Positions 50,688 to 61,836 of a stretch of 64,000 nt of DNA are shown in pieces. The position numbers and the translations under genes are program-made. Each line of letters starts with the position of its first letter. Positions within the stretch are counted from its first letter, which is position 1. Under the pieces are notes generated by a model that saw only the letters and a program-made list of their open reading frames with translations, ran no database searches and had not been told where the DNA came from. The stretch is from Hydrogenophaga sp. A37 (GTDB taxonomy: Bacteria > Pseudomonadota > Gammaproteobacteria > Burkholderiales > Burkholderiaceae_C): the NCBI RefSeq assembly GCF_002001205.1, contig NZ_MUNZ01000101.1, forward strand, positions 124,001 to 188,000, written 5' to 3'.

Positions 50688-52124
50688 TCAGGCCGCAGAT
50701 ACCTTGCGCTTGGCGGCCGCCTTGGCCACGGGCTTGGGGGCAGTTTTGCTCGCGACCACGGCCTTGACCGCAGGTTTTGCGGCCACCTTGTTGCGTGCGG
50801 CTTTTTTGGCCACGGGCTTCACCACCACGGCGGGAGCAGGTGCCGCGACGGCAGCCACTTTGGGCTGGTGCGCCAGGATGAAGGTCTTGACCACGGGGTA
50901 CACCATGTCGCGCCAGCGGCGGCCGCTGAAGATACCGTAGTGGCCCGCACCTTTGGCTTCGTAGTGCATCTGGTGCGTTTTGGGGACGCCGGTGCACAGG
51001 TCGTGCGCCGCAGCGGTCTGGCCCGAGCCGGAGATGTCGTCCAGCTCGCCTTCCACGGTCAGCAGGCCGGTGGCCTTGATGTCTTCGGGGCGCACGCGCT
51101 CGATCTTGCCTTCCTCGTTCTTCACGTCCCAGGTGCCGTTGACCAGCTTGAAGTCCTGGAACACGGTCTCGATGGTTTCGAGGTAGTAATCGGCGTCCAT
51201 GTCGAGCACGGCGTTGTACTCGTCATAGAACTTGCGGTGGCTCTCGACGCTGGAGTTGTCGCCCTTGATCAGGTCCTTGAAGTAGTCGTAGTGGCTGGTG
51301 GCGTGGCGGTCGGGGTTCATGGCCACGAAGCCGGTGTGCTGCAGAAAACCGGGGTAGACGCGGCGGCCGGCACCAGGGAAGTTGCTCGGCACACGGTAGA
51401 TCACGTTGTTTTCGAACCAGCTGTGGCTTCGCTGCGTGGCCAGGTTGTTCACCGCCGTGGGCGATTTGCTGGCATCGATGGGACCGCCCATCATCGTCAT
51501 CGACAGCGGCGTGGTTTCTCCGCGGCTGGCCATCAGCGACACGGCGGCCAGCACCGGCACGGTGGGCTGGCACACGCTCATCACGTGGCAGTTGCCATAG
51601 CCCTTTTGCAGGTAGCGGATGAACTCTTGCACGTAGTTCACATAGTCGTCGAGGTGGAACTCGCCGTCGCTCAGCGGCACCAGGCGCGCGTTTTTCCAGT
51701 CGGTGATGTAGACCTTGTGGTCCTTCAGCATGGTGCGCACCGTGTCGCGCAGCAGGGTAGCGTAGTGGCCCGAGAGCGGCGCCACGATCAGCACCACTGG
51801 TTGGCCCTTGAGCTTGCCCAGGGTGGCCGAGTCGTCGGTGAAGCGCTTGAAGCGGCGCAGTTCGCAAAACGGCTTGTCGATTTCAATGCGCTCGAAGATC
51901 GCCACGTCCACACCGTCCACGTCGGCGGTGGTGATGCCGAACACCGGTTTCTCGTAGTCTTTGCCCAGGCGGTGCATGAGGTCGTAACCCGCCGCCACGC
52001 GCTGCGCCATCGGCATCTGCGCCATGGGCAGCGCAGGGTTGTTGTACAGCTTGGCGGCGACTTCGGCCAGGTCCGCGAACGGCTCCATCATGGAGCGTTG
52101 GGTTTCGTAAATCTGGTAGAGCAT
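50688..52124 (-). CDS. phaZ: Intracellular polyhydroxybutyrate depolymerase with basic tail
   Basis: Mobilises stored PHB. The 478-residue protein matches the Ralstonia PhaZ1 type: [20 protein letters not shown] at the start, nucleophile Cys185 in [11 protein letters not shown], and [19 protein letters not shown] with the catalytic His near the end of the core. Residues from about 417 to 478 form an extra Ala/Lys/Pro/Val tail ([22 protein letters not shown]) like histone H1 or PhaM-type DNA-binding tails. The core is about 416 residues, close to the usual length. A TTGCAGTGCAA palindrome lies just upstream. Confidence 0.93.
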   Translation of the reverse strand: MLYQIYETQRSMMEPFADLAEVAAKLYNNPALPMAQMPMAQRVAAGYDLMHRLGKDYEKPVFGITTADVDGVDVAIFERIEIDKPFCELRRFKRFTDDSATLGKLKGQPVVLIVAPLSGHYATLLRDTVRTMLKDHKVYITDWKNARLVPLSDGEFHLDDYVNYVQEFIRYLQKGYGNCHVMSVCQPTVPVLAAVSLMASRGETTPLSMTMMGGPIDASKSPTAVNNLATQRSHSWFENNVIYRVPSNFPGAGRRVYPGFLQHTGFVAMNPDRHATSHYDYFKDLIKGDNSSVESHRKFYDEYNAVLDMDADYYLETIETVFQDFKLVNGTWDVKNEEGKIERVRPEDIKATGLLTVEGELDDISGSGQTAAAHDLCTGVPKTHQMHYEAKGAGHYGIFSGRRWRDMVYPVVKTFILAHQPKVAAVAAPAPAVVVKPVAKKAARNKVAAKPAVKAVVASKTAPKPVAKAAAKRKVSAA

Positions 52125-52143
52125 GGGGGAACCAATGGTTATG

Positions 52144-52154
52144 TTGCAGTGCAA
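52144..52154 (-). promoter_or_regulatory. PhaR-like palindrome in the phaZ promoter
   Basis: TTGCAGTGCAA is a perfect TTGC-N3-GCAA palindrome. On the minus strand it directly follows TATATT, a possible -10, 20 bp before the phaZ start. PHB repressors of the PhaR family bind TTGCACTGCAA-type sites, so granule-status control is plausible. Confidence 0.55.
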
Positions 52155-52284
52155 TATAACAGCATGTGGTGTCGCCCGTAACGGTGGAAACACCTAATTT
52201 CCCCGGGCATTTGTCACCTTCGTGAAAGAATGGTTGCCCCATTTTTCGAGCTTCACAAGCCGAATCGCAGGGCCTGACGCCACC

Positions 52285-52319
52285 ATGCAAAAAGCCGCTC
52301 AGAGAGCGGCTTTTTGCAT
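52285..52319. terminator. Bidirectional-type terminator after tyrB
   Basis: ATGCAAAAAGCCGCTC and GAGCGGCTTTTTGCAT form a perfect 16-bp stem with loop AGA; on the minus strand the stem ends in a T run just after the tyrB stop. Confidence 0.95.
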
Positions 52320-52331
52320 GGGTAGCGCAGT

Positions 52332-53528
52332 TCAGACCACTTTGGCAATCGCTTGGCAGACGTAGTCGATGTTCTTGCTGTTGAGCGCGGCCACGCACAT
52401 GCGGCCGGTGTCGGTGCCATAGACGCCGAACTCGCTGCGCAGGCGCACCATCTGGTCTTTGGTGAGGCCCGAGTAGCTGAACATGCCGATCTGGGTGGTG
52501 ATGAAGCTCATGTCCTGCTTTACACCGGCGGCCTTCAGACCGTCGACCAGCTTCTGGCGCATCGCTTTGATGCGCACGCGCATCTCGCCCAGTTCCTGTT
52601 CCCACAGGGCACGCAGCTCGGGGTTGTTCAGTACAGCGGCCACCACCGCGCCGCCGTGGATCGGCGGGTTTGAGTAGTTGGTGCGTATCACGATCTTCAG
52701 TTGCGACAGCACACGGCCACATTCTTCCTGGCTCTCGCACACCACCGACAGGGCGCCCACGCGCTCGCCATACAAACTGAAGCTCTTCGAGAAGCTGGTG
52801 GAGACAAAGAAAGTCAGGCCCGCCGCCACAAATTTGCCGATCACGGCGCCGTCTTCGGCGATGCCGTAGCCGAAACCCTGGTAGGCCATGTCGAGGAACG
52901 CGGTCAGGTTGCGCGCTTTCACCACGGCGATCACCTGATCCCACTGGGTGGCGGTGATGTCGTAGCCGGTGGGGTTGTGACAGCAGGCGTGCAGCAGCAC
53001 GATGGTGCCGGCTGCGGCAGCGTTCAGGCTGGCCAGCATGCCGTCGAAGTCCACACCGCGCTTCTCGGGGTCGTAGTACACGTAGCTTTCAACGGCGAAG
53101 CCGGCGCTGGTGAACAGAGCGCGGTGGTTTTCCCAGCTGGGGTCGGAAATCAGCACGGTGGCGTTGGGGCTGACCTTTTTCAGGAAGTCGGCGCCGATCT
53201 TCAGACCGCCCGTGCCGCCAATGCCTTGCACCGTGGCCACGCGGCCGCTCTTGACGACGTCGCTGTCGGCGCCAAAGACGAGGCCTTTGACGGCCGCGTC
53301 GTAGGCGACGATGCCGTCGATGGGCAGGTACCCACGGGCCGTGGGCTTTTCCATCATGGTCTTTTCAGCGGCTTGCACGCACTGCAACAGCGGCAGTTTG
53401 CCGTTGTCGTCGAAATACACGCCAACGCCCAGGTTGACCTTGTTGGGGTTGGTGTCGGCAGCGAACTGTTCGTTCAGACCCAGGATGGGGTCGCGCGGGG
53501 CCATTTCGACGGCGGTGAACAAAGACAT
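52332..53528 (-). CDS. tyrB: Aromatic amino acid aminotransferase
   Basis: PLP enzyme of the class I aspartate/aromatic aminotransferase family, 398 residues. It starts [20 protein letters not shown], has [31 protein letters not shown], the PLP lysine in [16 protein letters not shown] and the substrate arginine in [11 protein letters not shown]. TyrB and AspC are hard to separate by eye; the form is closest to TyrB of betaproteobacteria. It makes or degrades tyrosine, phenylalanine and aspartate. Divergent from uvrB across 105 bp. Confidence 0.93.
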   Translation of the reverse strand: MSLFTAVEMAPRDPILGLNEQFAADTNPNKVNLGVGVYFDDNGKLPLLQCVQAAEKTMMEKPTARGYLPIDGIVAYDAAVKGLVFGADSDVVKSGRVATVQGIGGTGGLKIGADFLKKVSPNATVLISDPSWENHRALFTSAGFAVESYVYYDPEKRGVDFDGMLASLNAAAAGTIVLLHACCHNPTGYDITATQWDQVIAVVKARNLTAFLDMAYQGFGYGIAEDGAVIGKFVAAGLTFFVSTSFSKSFSLYGERVGALSVVCESQEECGRVLSQLKIVIRTNYSNPPIHGGAVVAAVLNNPELRALWEQELGEMRVRIKAMRQKLVDGLKAAGVKQDMSFITTQIGMFSYSGLTKDQMVRLRSEFGVYGTDTGRMCVAALNSKNIDYVCQAIAKVV

Positions 53529-53633
53529 GAATATCCTTTGGAAGTTGTCAGTAGCGTGATTTACGGGGCTCGGTTAGCCTTGCAGGTTGCCCTAGATTTT
53601 ACCTGTGCCCTATCCGGGCCAGCCGAGCGCTCC

Positions 53634-55721
<2,088 letters not shown>

Positions 55722-55817
55722 GCTTCTGCCCCACAATGGAGGCTCAAGCGCCCACGCCGGGGCCGGCCAACAGTGTCGGGTCGTGGGCATCTCAAATAAG
55801 AAGACGCCATTTCACCT

Positions 55818-56513
55818 ATGTCAGCTTTGCCTGCGCCGCGCGAGTCGGCCACCAAGGACGATGTCACGCGCATCTACCTGATTGAAGACGATCCCGCGAT
55901 CCTGCAATTTGTCCAGCAAGCGCTGTTGTCCCGTCCCGCGTGGCGACTGGTGGGTCTTTCTGCCAGCCTGGATCATGCGCGACGGCATGCCTTGGCCGAC
56001 GACGAGTCCAATGTGTTTCTGGTGGACCTCGGGCTGCCGGACGGGCGGGGGGAGGAACTGTTGCACTGGTTGTCCCAAGAGCGACCCGATGCCGAGTTGC
56101 TGGTGTTCACCGTGTTTGGCGGGGAGTCGAGGTTGGTGGCGGCCTTGCAGGCCGGCGCCACGGGGTACGTCCTCAAAGGTTGCCGGTCGGAGGAGCTGAT
56201 TGCTGCGATTGAGCAAATCCGCGAGGGGGGCGCTCCCATTTCACCGTTGCTGGCTCGAATGCTGTTGAAGCAGTTCCGTGTGGCCCCAGACGCGCCTGCC
56301 TCCTCGTTGCCCCTCCACGAGGTGCTGCTGTCCGAGCGCGAAACCGAGGTGCTCAAGCTGGTGGCTCAGGGTTATGTGAACAAGGAGATCGCGCAGCGCT
56401 TGGTCATCTCGCCCGCCACGGTGGGCTCGCACATCAAGAACCTGTACCGCAAGCTTGCGGTCCACAGCCGTGTGCAGGTGGTCCGGGTGGCGCAGGAGCG
56501 CGGGTTGCTGTGA
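55818..56513 (+). CDS. LuxR/NarL-family response regulator
   Basis: A 231-residue two-component regulator. The receiver (about 20-135) has acidic pair EDD, phospho-acceptor Asp70 in VFLVDLGLPDG, and the Lys in YVLKGC. The HTH domain (about 165-231) is LSERETEVLKLVAQGYVNKE with VGSHIKNLYRKL. It overlaps the start of the kinase gene by one base (TGATG), so the two form a cognate pair. Target genes unknown. Confidence 0.93.
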   Translation: MSALPAPRESATKDDVTRIYLIEDDPAILQFVQQALLSRPAWRLVGLSASLDHARRHALADDESNVFLVDLGLPDGRGEELLHWLSQERPDAELLVFTVFGGESRLVAALQAGATGYVLKGCRSEELIAAIEQIREGGAPISPLLARMLLKQFRVAPDAPASSLPLHEVLLSERETEVLKLVAQGYVNKEIAQRLVISPATVGSHIKNLYRKLAVHSRVQVVRVAQERGLL

Positions 56514-58444
56514 TGCCCACCAACTCCGTGACCCGTCGGATACTGGCCACGCCAGCCTATCTGTCGGCCGGGCTGCTGGTGGTGACCCTCTTCGTCGGCC
56601 TGTTCTGGGTGTCCCGAACGGGGTCGCTCGACGGTGCGTATGCGATCCGTCAGGCGCTGGTCTCCCACGCCCAGCCAGGGGTCGATCAGCAGACCAGGGT
56701 GAGCCTGCCTCATGTGTGGGACGACCAGACGCCGCGATGGCATGGCGAGGCCCGCTATCGGCTGGACTGGCCTGCAGGTCTGACTGACGAACGCCCGCTC
56801 GCCTTGTTGTTGCCCCGCGTGGGTGCGCGCTACCGTGTGTGGCTCAACGGACAGGAAGTGAGTGACCGTTTCTGGACGCGGTCGGGCTTTGTCGACACCG
56901 CGCTGGTGCCGCACCTGGTGTCGCTGCCCAAGGCCTGGCTTGCGGTGAGTCCTGGTGCCAACCAGCTGGATATTGAGGTGCGGGGACAGCCTCTGCGCAA
57001 AAGCGGACTGTCCATCGTCTATCTCGGTGATGCAGATGCGCTGAACCAGCGCTACGAGCAGCTCATGTGGTGGCAGGTGTACGCGACATGGATGGTGGCC
57101 GCCTGCTCGCTCATGGTGGGTCTGATGTCGCTGCTGATGTGGCTGCAGACCCGCGAGCGCATGTTTGGCCTGCTCGTGGGCGCGACGTTCGCCTGGACCG
57201 TGCGCCTGGCGCTGACGCCCATGGAGACGCCGCCCATGACGTTCGAGGTCTGGTACTACCTCCACAAGCTGTCCTTCACCGTCTACTGCGGTTGTCTGTA
57301 CCTTTTCATGTGGGACCTCTTCGACTACCGCCAGGGTTACATCCGGAGCTTCGTCCATGGCTTGCTGGTGGTGGGACCGGTGTGGCTGGCGATCACGGTC
57401 TATTACAACCAGTACGACATGTACCGCCTCTGGATGGGCATCATCACCGCCATTTCCGCGGTGGCGCTGGTGAAGCTCTTTCATCGCGCCCGGTGGGGGT
57501 TGGATTCCAACCAGCGCCTCATGATGCTGGTGGGCATGGCCACCATGGCCACCGGTGTGCGTGACTTTGCAGTGGTCAACATGGGTGCGCCCGGTGATGC
57601 CGACATCCGGTGGATGAACGTGGGCTCGCTGATGCTCTTGTATGCCCTGGGCTGGGTGCTGGTGCGCCGCACCGTTTCTTCGATGGAGCAGGTGGGTCGT
57701 CTGAACGCTGCACTGGCCCAGAAGGTGAGTGATCGCGAGAGCGAGTTGCATCGCCTGTTCGAGCGCCTGCGTGTGGTGGAGAGCCAGCGGGTGCTGGAAG
57801 GTGAGCGCCGGCGACTCACGCGGGACATGCACGACGGACTGGGCAGCCAACTGGTGCAGGCGCTGAACGTGGTTCGCAGCAGCGGTGAGCAGGTGGACAG
57901 TGCGGCGGTGGCCGCCATGCTGGATCATGCGCTGGAAGACCTGCGCATGACGCTGGACTCGCTGGAACCGATGGAGGGTGACCTGCCCACCATCTTGGGG
58001 ACCCTTCGTCAGCGCATCGCGCCTGCGCTGCAGGCGGCGGGCATCGATCTCGACTGGCAGGTGCAGGACGTGCCCGCCATTCCCGGCTTGGAGGCGCGAG
58101 GCGTGCTCCATGTGTTCCGCTGTCTGCAAGAGGTGTTTGCCAACATCGTGAAGCATGCCCAGGCCAGCCGCGTGACGGTGCGGACACAGGAGATCAACGG
58201 ACACGTGGAGCTCAGTGTCAGTGACGACGGCGTGGGGCTTGGCGCGCTGCAGGAGGGTGGTTTCAGGGATGGCGGTCGGGGAATCGGCCACATCCGCTTG
58301 CGAGCGGCTGAATTGGGGGTGCAGGTTCACTTTGGTGGAGCGAATCCGGGCACCTGTGTGCGCTTCCTGTTCCCACTGCAGTCCCCGCCTTTTGACCTTG
58401 TCTCATCGGAGCCGATGGAGCCTGGACAACCTGCCTTGCTCTGA
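56513..58444 (+). CDS. 7TMR-DISM-type sensor histidine kinase
   Basis: A 643-residue kinase. One N-terminal helix (about 13-37), an extracellular domain to about 185 (PRVGARYRVWLNGQEVSDRF and GANQLDIEVRGQ resemble a carbohydrate-binding-like sensory fold), seven-helix membrane region about 185-400, HisKA_3 dimerisation domain with phospho-acceptor His440 in RDMHDGLGSQLVQAL, and a HATPase_c domain with NIVKHAQASRV and DDGVGLG. Alternative start GTG at 56510. Partner of the preceding NarL-type regulator. Confidence 0.92.
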   Translation: MPTNSVTRRILATPAYLSAGLLVVTLFVGLFWVSRTGSLDGAYAIRQALVSHAQPGVDQQTRVSLPHVWDDQTPRWHGEARYRLDWPAGLTDERPLALLLPRVGARYRVWLNGQEVSDRFWTRSGFVDTALVPHLVSLPKAWLAVSPGANQLDIEVRGQPLRKSGLSIVYLGDADALNQRYEQLMWWQVYATWMVAACSLMVGLMSLLMWLQTRERMFGLLVGATFAWTVRLALTPMETPPMTFEVWYYLHKLSFTVYCGCLYLFMWDLFDYRQGYIRSFVHGLLVVGPVWLAITVYYNQYDMYRLWMGIITAISAVALVKLFHRARWGLDSNQRLMMLVGMATMATGVRDFAVVNMGAPGDADIRWMNVGSLMLLYALGWVLVRRTVSSMEQVGRLNAALAQKVSDRESELHRLFERLRVVESQRVLEGERRRLTRDMHDGLGSQLVQALNVVRSSGEQVDSAAVAAMLDHALEDLRMTLDSLEPMEGDLPTILGTLRQRIAPALQAAGIDLDWQVQDVPAIPGLEARGVLHVFRCLQEVFANIVKHAQASRVTVRTQEINGHVELSVSDDGVGLGALQEGGFRDGGRGIGHIRLRAAELGVQVHFGGANPGTCVRFLFPLQSPPFDLVSSEPMEPGQPALL

Positions 58445-58477
58445 CCGCTGGCACGCCGCGAATGGCGGGAGAGGTGT

Positions 58478-58502
58478 ATACTCGATCAAAATAGTCGGAT
58501 AA
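58478..58502 (+). promoter_or_regulatory. Type 1 IscR box upstream of iscR
   Basis: A 25-bp segment running ATACTCGA...TAGTCGGATAA agrees with the type 1 IscR consensus (ATASYYGACTRWWWYAGTCRRSTAT) at 21 of 25 positions. It lies 120 bp before iscR. [2Fe-2S]-IscR bound there would repress the operon, as in E. coli. The following 119 bp to the start codon hold no gene. Confidence 0.75.
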
Positions 58503-58621
58503 CAGTTTGACAATGCAACTGCTCTCGATGCAGTTGGGGTGGGTGGAGAAACCGCTGGTTGGAAACTGGGATTTCAGCCAGTCATTGAACGACGTCCAAG
58601 CCTCACGAACAGGAGCTTCAC

Positions 58622-59155
58622 ATGCGCCTCACGACCAAAGGCCGCTTTGCGGTCACTGCCATGATCGACCTGGCCTTGCGCCAGAACAACGGGCCCGTCA
58701 CGCTCGCGGCCATCAGCCAGCGCCAGCAGATTTCGCTCTCTTATCTAGAGCAGTTGTTTGGCAAGCTGCGCCGCCACGAATTGGTGGAGTCCACCCGGGG
58801 ACCCGGTGGGGGCTACACGCTCGGCCGCAAAGCGACCGACATCACCGTCGCAGACATCATTGTGTCGGTGGACGAGCCGATCGATGCAACACAATGCGGT
58901 GGCAAGGAAAACTGCTTGGGCGAGGGCAATCGCTGTATGACCCACGAACTGTGGGCCACCTTGAACGCCAAGATGGTGGATTTTCTCGACTCCGTGTCCT
59001 TGCAGTCGCTCGTGAACGAGCAGCTCGCCAAGGGCGTGGTGGTGGAAAACGCACCCATGATCAAGCGCGCCATTTCCAGCGCTCCGGTGGTCAAGCCGAT
59101 CCGGGTCAATGCCCCGAATTCGGTGTTTGCTCTCGGCAACGCATTTTCCAAATAG
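58622..59155 (+). CDS. iscR: Fe-S cluster assembly regulator IscR
   Basis: Rrf2-family repressor and [2Fe-2S] sensor, 177 residues. Winged helix [20 protein letters not shown] and [20 protein letters not shown]; cluster ligands Cys92, Cys98 and Cys104 in [20 protein letters not shown], plus the nearby His. The C-terminal 20 residues are longer than in E. coli. AGGAG precedes the ATG. First gene of iscR-S-U-A-hscB-hscA-fdx. Confidence 0.97.
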   Translation: MRLTTKGRFAVTAMIDLALRQNNGPVTLAAISQRQQISLSYLEQLFGKLRRHELVESTRGPGGGYTLGRKATDITVADIIVSVDEPIDATQCGGKENCLGEGNRCMTHELWATLNAKMVDFLDSVSLQSLVNEQLAKGVVVENAPMIKRAISSAPVVKPIRVNAPNSVFALGNAFSK

Positions 59156-59237
59156 TCGGTGAAGCGGTGGATGAGCGCCCTGTGGCGCCGATGAGCCGCG
59201 ACCCCGGAAGCCCAGCCAGCCCTCTTCTTTGTCAGTC

Positions 59238-60455
59238 ATGAGCACTCCTCACTTCCCCATCTACATGGACTACAGCGCCACCAACCCCTGCGACCCGCGG
59301 GTGGTGGATGCGATGATTCCCTGGTTGCGCGAACACTTCGGCAACCCGGCCTCACGCAGCCACGCCTGGGGTTGGGAAGCCGAGAAGGCCGTGGAAACGG
59401 CGCGTGAACAAGTGGCTGCGCTGATCAATGCCGACCCGCGTGAAATCGTCTGGACCAGCGGTGCGACCGAGTCCAATAACTTGGCTTTGAAGGGCGCTGC
59501 GCAGTTCTACAAGACCAAGGGCAAGCACCTGATCACGGTGAAAACCGAACACAAGGCCGTGCTGGACACCATGCGCGAGCTGGAGCGCCAGGGCTTTGAA
59601 GTCAGCTACCTCGATGTGCAGGCCGATGGTCTGCTGGACCTTGAGGTGTTCAAGGCCGCGATCCGACCGGACACCATCCTTGCCTCGGTCATGTTCGTGA
59701 ACAACGAGATCGGTGTGATTCAGGACATCGCCGCCATCGGCGCGATCTGCCGCGAAAAGGGTGTGATCTTTCATGTGGACGCGGCGCAAGCCACCGGCCG
59801 TGTGGACATCGACCTGCAGACGCTGCCGGTTGACCTGATGAGCCTGACCAGCCACAAGACCTACGGCCCCAAGGGCATCGGTGCCTTGTACGTGCGCCGC
59901 AAGCCGCGTATCCGCATCGAGGCGCAGATGCACGGCGGCGGACACGAGCGCGGCATGCGTTCGGGCACGTTGCCCACCCACCAGTGCGTGGGCATGGGCG
60001 AGGCCTACCGCATTGCCAAAGAAGAGATGCACGCTGAGAACGTACGCATCAAGGCACTGCATGACCGCATGTTGGCGGGCCTGAAAGATGTGGAAGAGGT
60101 GTTCATCAACGGCCATGAGACTCAGCGCGTGCCGCACAACCTGAACATGAGTTTCAACTATGTCGAAGGCGAGTCGCTGATCATGGGCATCAAGGGGTTG
60201 GCCGTATCGTCTGGCTCGGCCTGTACGTCCGCCAGTCTGGAGCCCAGCTACGTGTTGCGCGCCCTGGGCCGCAGCGACGAACTGGCCCACAGCAGCCTGC
60301 GCATGACCATTGGCCGCTGGACCACTGAAGAAGAGATCGATTACGCGATCGGCACCATCAAGGAAAACGTGGCGAAGCTGCGTGAGTTGTCCCCCCTGTG
60401 GGAAATGTTCAAAGACGGCATTGATATCTCGACGATTCAATGGGCCGCACACTGA
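59238..60455 (+). CDS. iscS: Cysteine desulfurase IscS
   Basis: PLP enzyme that takes sulfur from cysteine as persulfide and hands it to IscU and other acceptors. 405 residues: [33 protein letters not shown], the PLP lysine in [16 protein letters not shown], and the mobile loop cysteine in [20 protein letters not shown]. Start ATG at 59238 (an ATG-like start 9 nt upstream is less likely). Second isc gene. Confidence 0.98.
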   Translation: MSTPHFPIYMDYSATNPCDPRVVDAMIPWLREHFGNPASRSHAWGWEAEKAVETAREQVAALINADPREIVWTSGATESNNLALKGAAQFYKTKGKHLITVKTEHKAVLDTMRELERQGFEVSYLDVQADGLLDLEVFKAAIRPDTILASVMFVNNEIGVIQDIAAIGAICREKGVIFHVDAAQATGRVDIDLQTLPVDLMSLTSHKTYGPKGIGALYVRRKPRIRIEAQMHGGGHERGMRSGTLPTHQCVGMGEAYRIAKEEMHAENVRIKALHDRMLAGLKDVEEVFINGHETQRVPHNLNMSFNYVEGESLIMGIKGLAVSSGSACTSASLEPSYVLRALGRSDELAHSSLRMTIGRWTTEEEIDYAIGTIKENVAKLRELSPLWEMFKDGIDISTIQWAAH

Positions 60456-60467
60456 AGGAGAAAGACC

Positions 60468-60854
60468 ATGGCTTATTCAGAAAAGGTCGTTGACCACTAC
60501 GAGAATCCTCGCAATGTCGGTTCGTTCGACAAAGGCGACGAATCGGTCGGTACCGGCATGGTGGGTGCACCCGCCTGCGGCGACGTGATGAAGCTGCAGA
60601 TCAAGGTGAACCCGACCACGGGCGTGATCGAAGACGCGCGCTTCAAGACCTACGGTTGCGGCTCGGCGATTGCTTCGTCGTCGCTGGTGACCGAATGGGT
60701 CAAAGGCAAGACGCTGGACCAGGCGGCCGCGCTGAAGAACAGCGAGATCGCTGAAGAGCTGGCGCTGCCGCCGGTGAAGATCCACTGCTCCATCTTGGCC
60801 GAAGACGCGATCAAGGCTGCGGTGGATGACTACCGCAAAAAGCACCTGAACTGA
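60468..60854 (+). CDS. iscU: Fe-S cluster scaffold IscU
   Basis: Scaffold on which [2Fe-2S] and [4Fe-4S] clusters are built, 128 residues. It starts [20 protein letters not shown] and has the three ligand cysteines in [17 protein letters not shown] and [11 protein letters not shown], with the HscA-binding LPPVK motif present (ALPPVKIH). GAAGGAGAAAG lies before the ATG, 12 bp after iscS. Confidence 0.98.
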   Translation: MAYSEKVVDHYENPRNVGSFDKGDESVGTGMVGAPACGDVMKLQIKVNPTTGVIEDARFKTYGCGSAIASSSLVTEWVKGKTLDQAAALKNSEIAEELALPPVKIHCSILAEDAIKAAVDDYRKKHLN

Positions 60855-60877
60855 TTTTTGTCCGGTCCCTCGAAACC

Positions 60878-61201
60878 ATGTCCATCTCGATCTCAGAAGC
60901 CGCAGCCCGCCACGTCACCCGTTACATTGCCAAACGCGGCAAGGGTGTGGGTGTTCGGCTGGGCGTCAAAACCACTGGCTGCTCAGGTTTGGCCTACAAG
61001 CTGGAATATGCCGACGAGATTGCCCCCGAAGATGTGGTGTTCGAGGACAACGGCGTCAAGGTGCTGGTGGACCCCAAGAGCCTGGCCTACATCGACGGCA
61101 CGCAGCTGGACTTTGTGCGCGAAGGTCTGAACGAAGGCTTTCGATTCAACAACCCCAACGAGCGTGATCGTTGCGGCTGTGGTGAGAGCTTCCGTATCTG
61201 A
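60878..61201 (+). CDS. iscA: A-type Fe-S carrier IscA
   Basis: Cluster carrier of 107 residues. [20 protein letters not shown] at the start, and ligand cysteines in TGCSGLAY and the C-terminal RCGCGESF. Fourth isc gene, 23 bp after iscU. A hairpin with a T run follows and precedes hscB. Confidence 0.97.
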   Translation: MSISISEAAARHVTRYIAKRGKGVGVRLGVKTTGCSGLAYKLEYADEIAPEDVVFEDNGVKVLVDPKSLAYIDGTQLDFVREGLNEGFRFNNPNERDRCGCGESFRI

Positions 61202-61227
61202 TACTGTTGCCGGACCAACCACTTGCG

Positions 61228-61259
61228 GCCGCCAGTGCGTCACGTCCTGGCGGCTTTTT
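61228..61259 (+). terminator. Terminator-like hairpin between iscA and hscB
   Basis: GCCGCCA (61228-61234) pairs with TGGCGGC (61248-61254), loop GTGCGTCACGTCC with further GTG/CAC pairing, and five T follow. It ends six bases before the hscB ATG and takes the place of its ribosome site, so it may lower hscBA-fdx expression relative to iscRSUA. Confidence 0.7.
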
Positions 61260-61265
61260 AACGCC

Positions 61266-61784
61266 ATGAACCTGCTGTCCAACGATTTCGACATCTTCGG
61301 TATCACTCCAACGTTTGGATTGAACCGCGACGCCCTTGATCAACGCTGGAAAGACCTGCAGCGTGAAGCCCATCCGGACCGTTTCTCCACGGCCGACGCC
61401 CAGGCCCAGCGCCAGGCCATGCAGTGGTCGGTGCGCATCAATGAGGCCTATCAGCGCCTGAAGGACCCGCTCAAACGCGCGGCCTACCTGTGCGAACTCA
61501 ACGGTGCGCCGATTCAGGCCGAGAACAACACCGCCATGCCCGCCGCGTTTCTGATGCAGCAGATGCAATGGCGAGAGGACCTGGAAGAAGCCCGAGACAG
61601 TGAGGCTCTGGAGCGCATGGCGGACGAGGTGGCCGCGTCACGCCAGACCATGCTGACCCAGCTGCAACAAACCGCCGACGAGCAGCGCGACTTCACCGCG
61701 CTGGCCCAGCAGGTCAGAGCCCTTATGTTTGTTGAGCGCTTTGCCCGTGACGTGGAAAACCGGCTCGATCAACTGGGACAATAG
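61266..61784 (+). CDS. hscB: Fe-S assembly co-chaperone HscB
   Basis: J-domain protein that delivers IscU to HscA, 172 residues. The J domain has REAHPDRF with the HPD motif near residue 36 and [20 protein letters not shown]; the C-terminal three-helix bundle (about 95-172) binds IscU. No ribosome site is visible before the ATG at 61266, only the upstream hairpin. Confidence 0.96.
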   Translation: MNLLSNDFDIFGITPTFGLNRDALDQRWKDLQREAHPDRFSTADAQAQRQAMQWSVRINEAYQRLKDPLKRAAYLCELNGAPIQAENNTAMPAAFLMQQMQWREDLEEARDSEALERMADEVAASRQTMLTQLQQTADEQRDFTALAQQVRALMFVERFARDVENRLDQLGQ

Positions 61785-61836
61785 CAGGCTGTCTTTCGCA
61801 GCCCTCCGTTTTCCTGTTCCACCGACACCCGCGCCC

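Noticed and set aside
53529-53633. LexA box in front of uvrB
   Set aside because: No CTGT-N8-ACAG palindrome; only an isolated CTGT.
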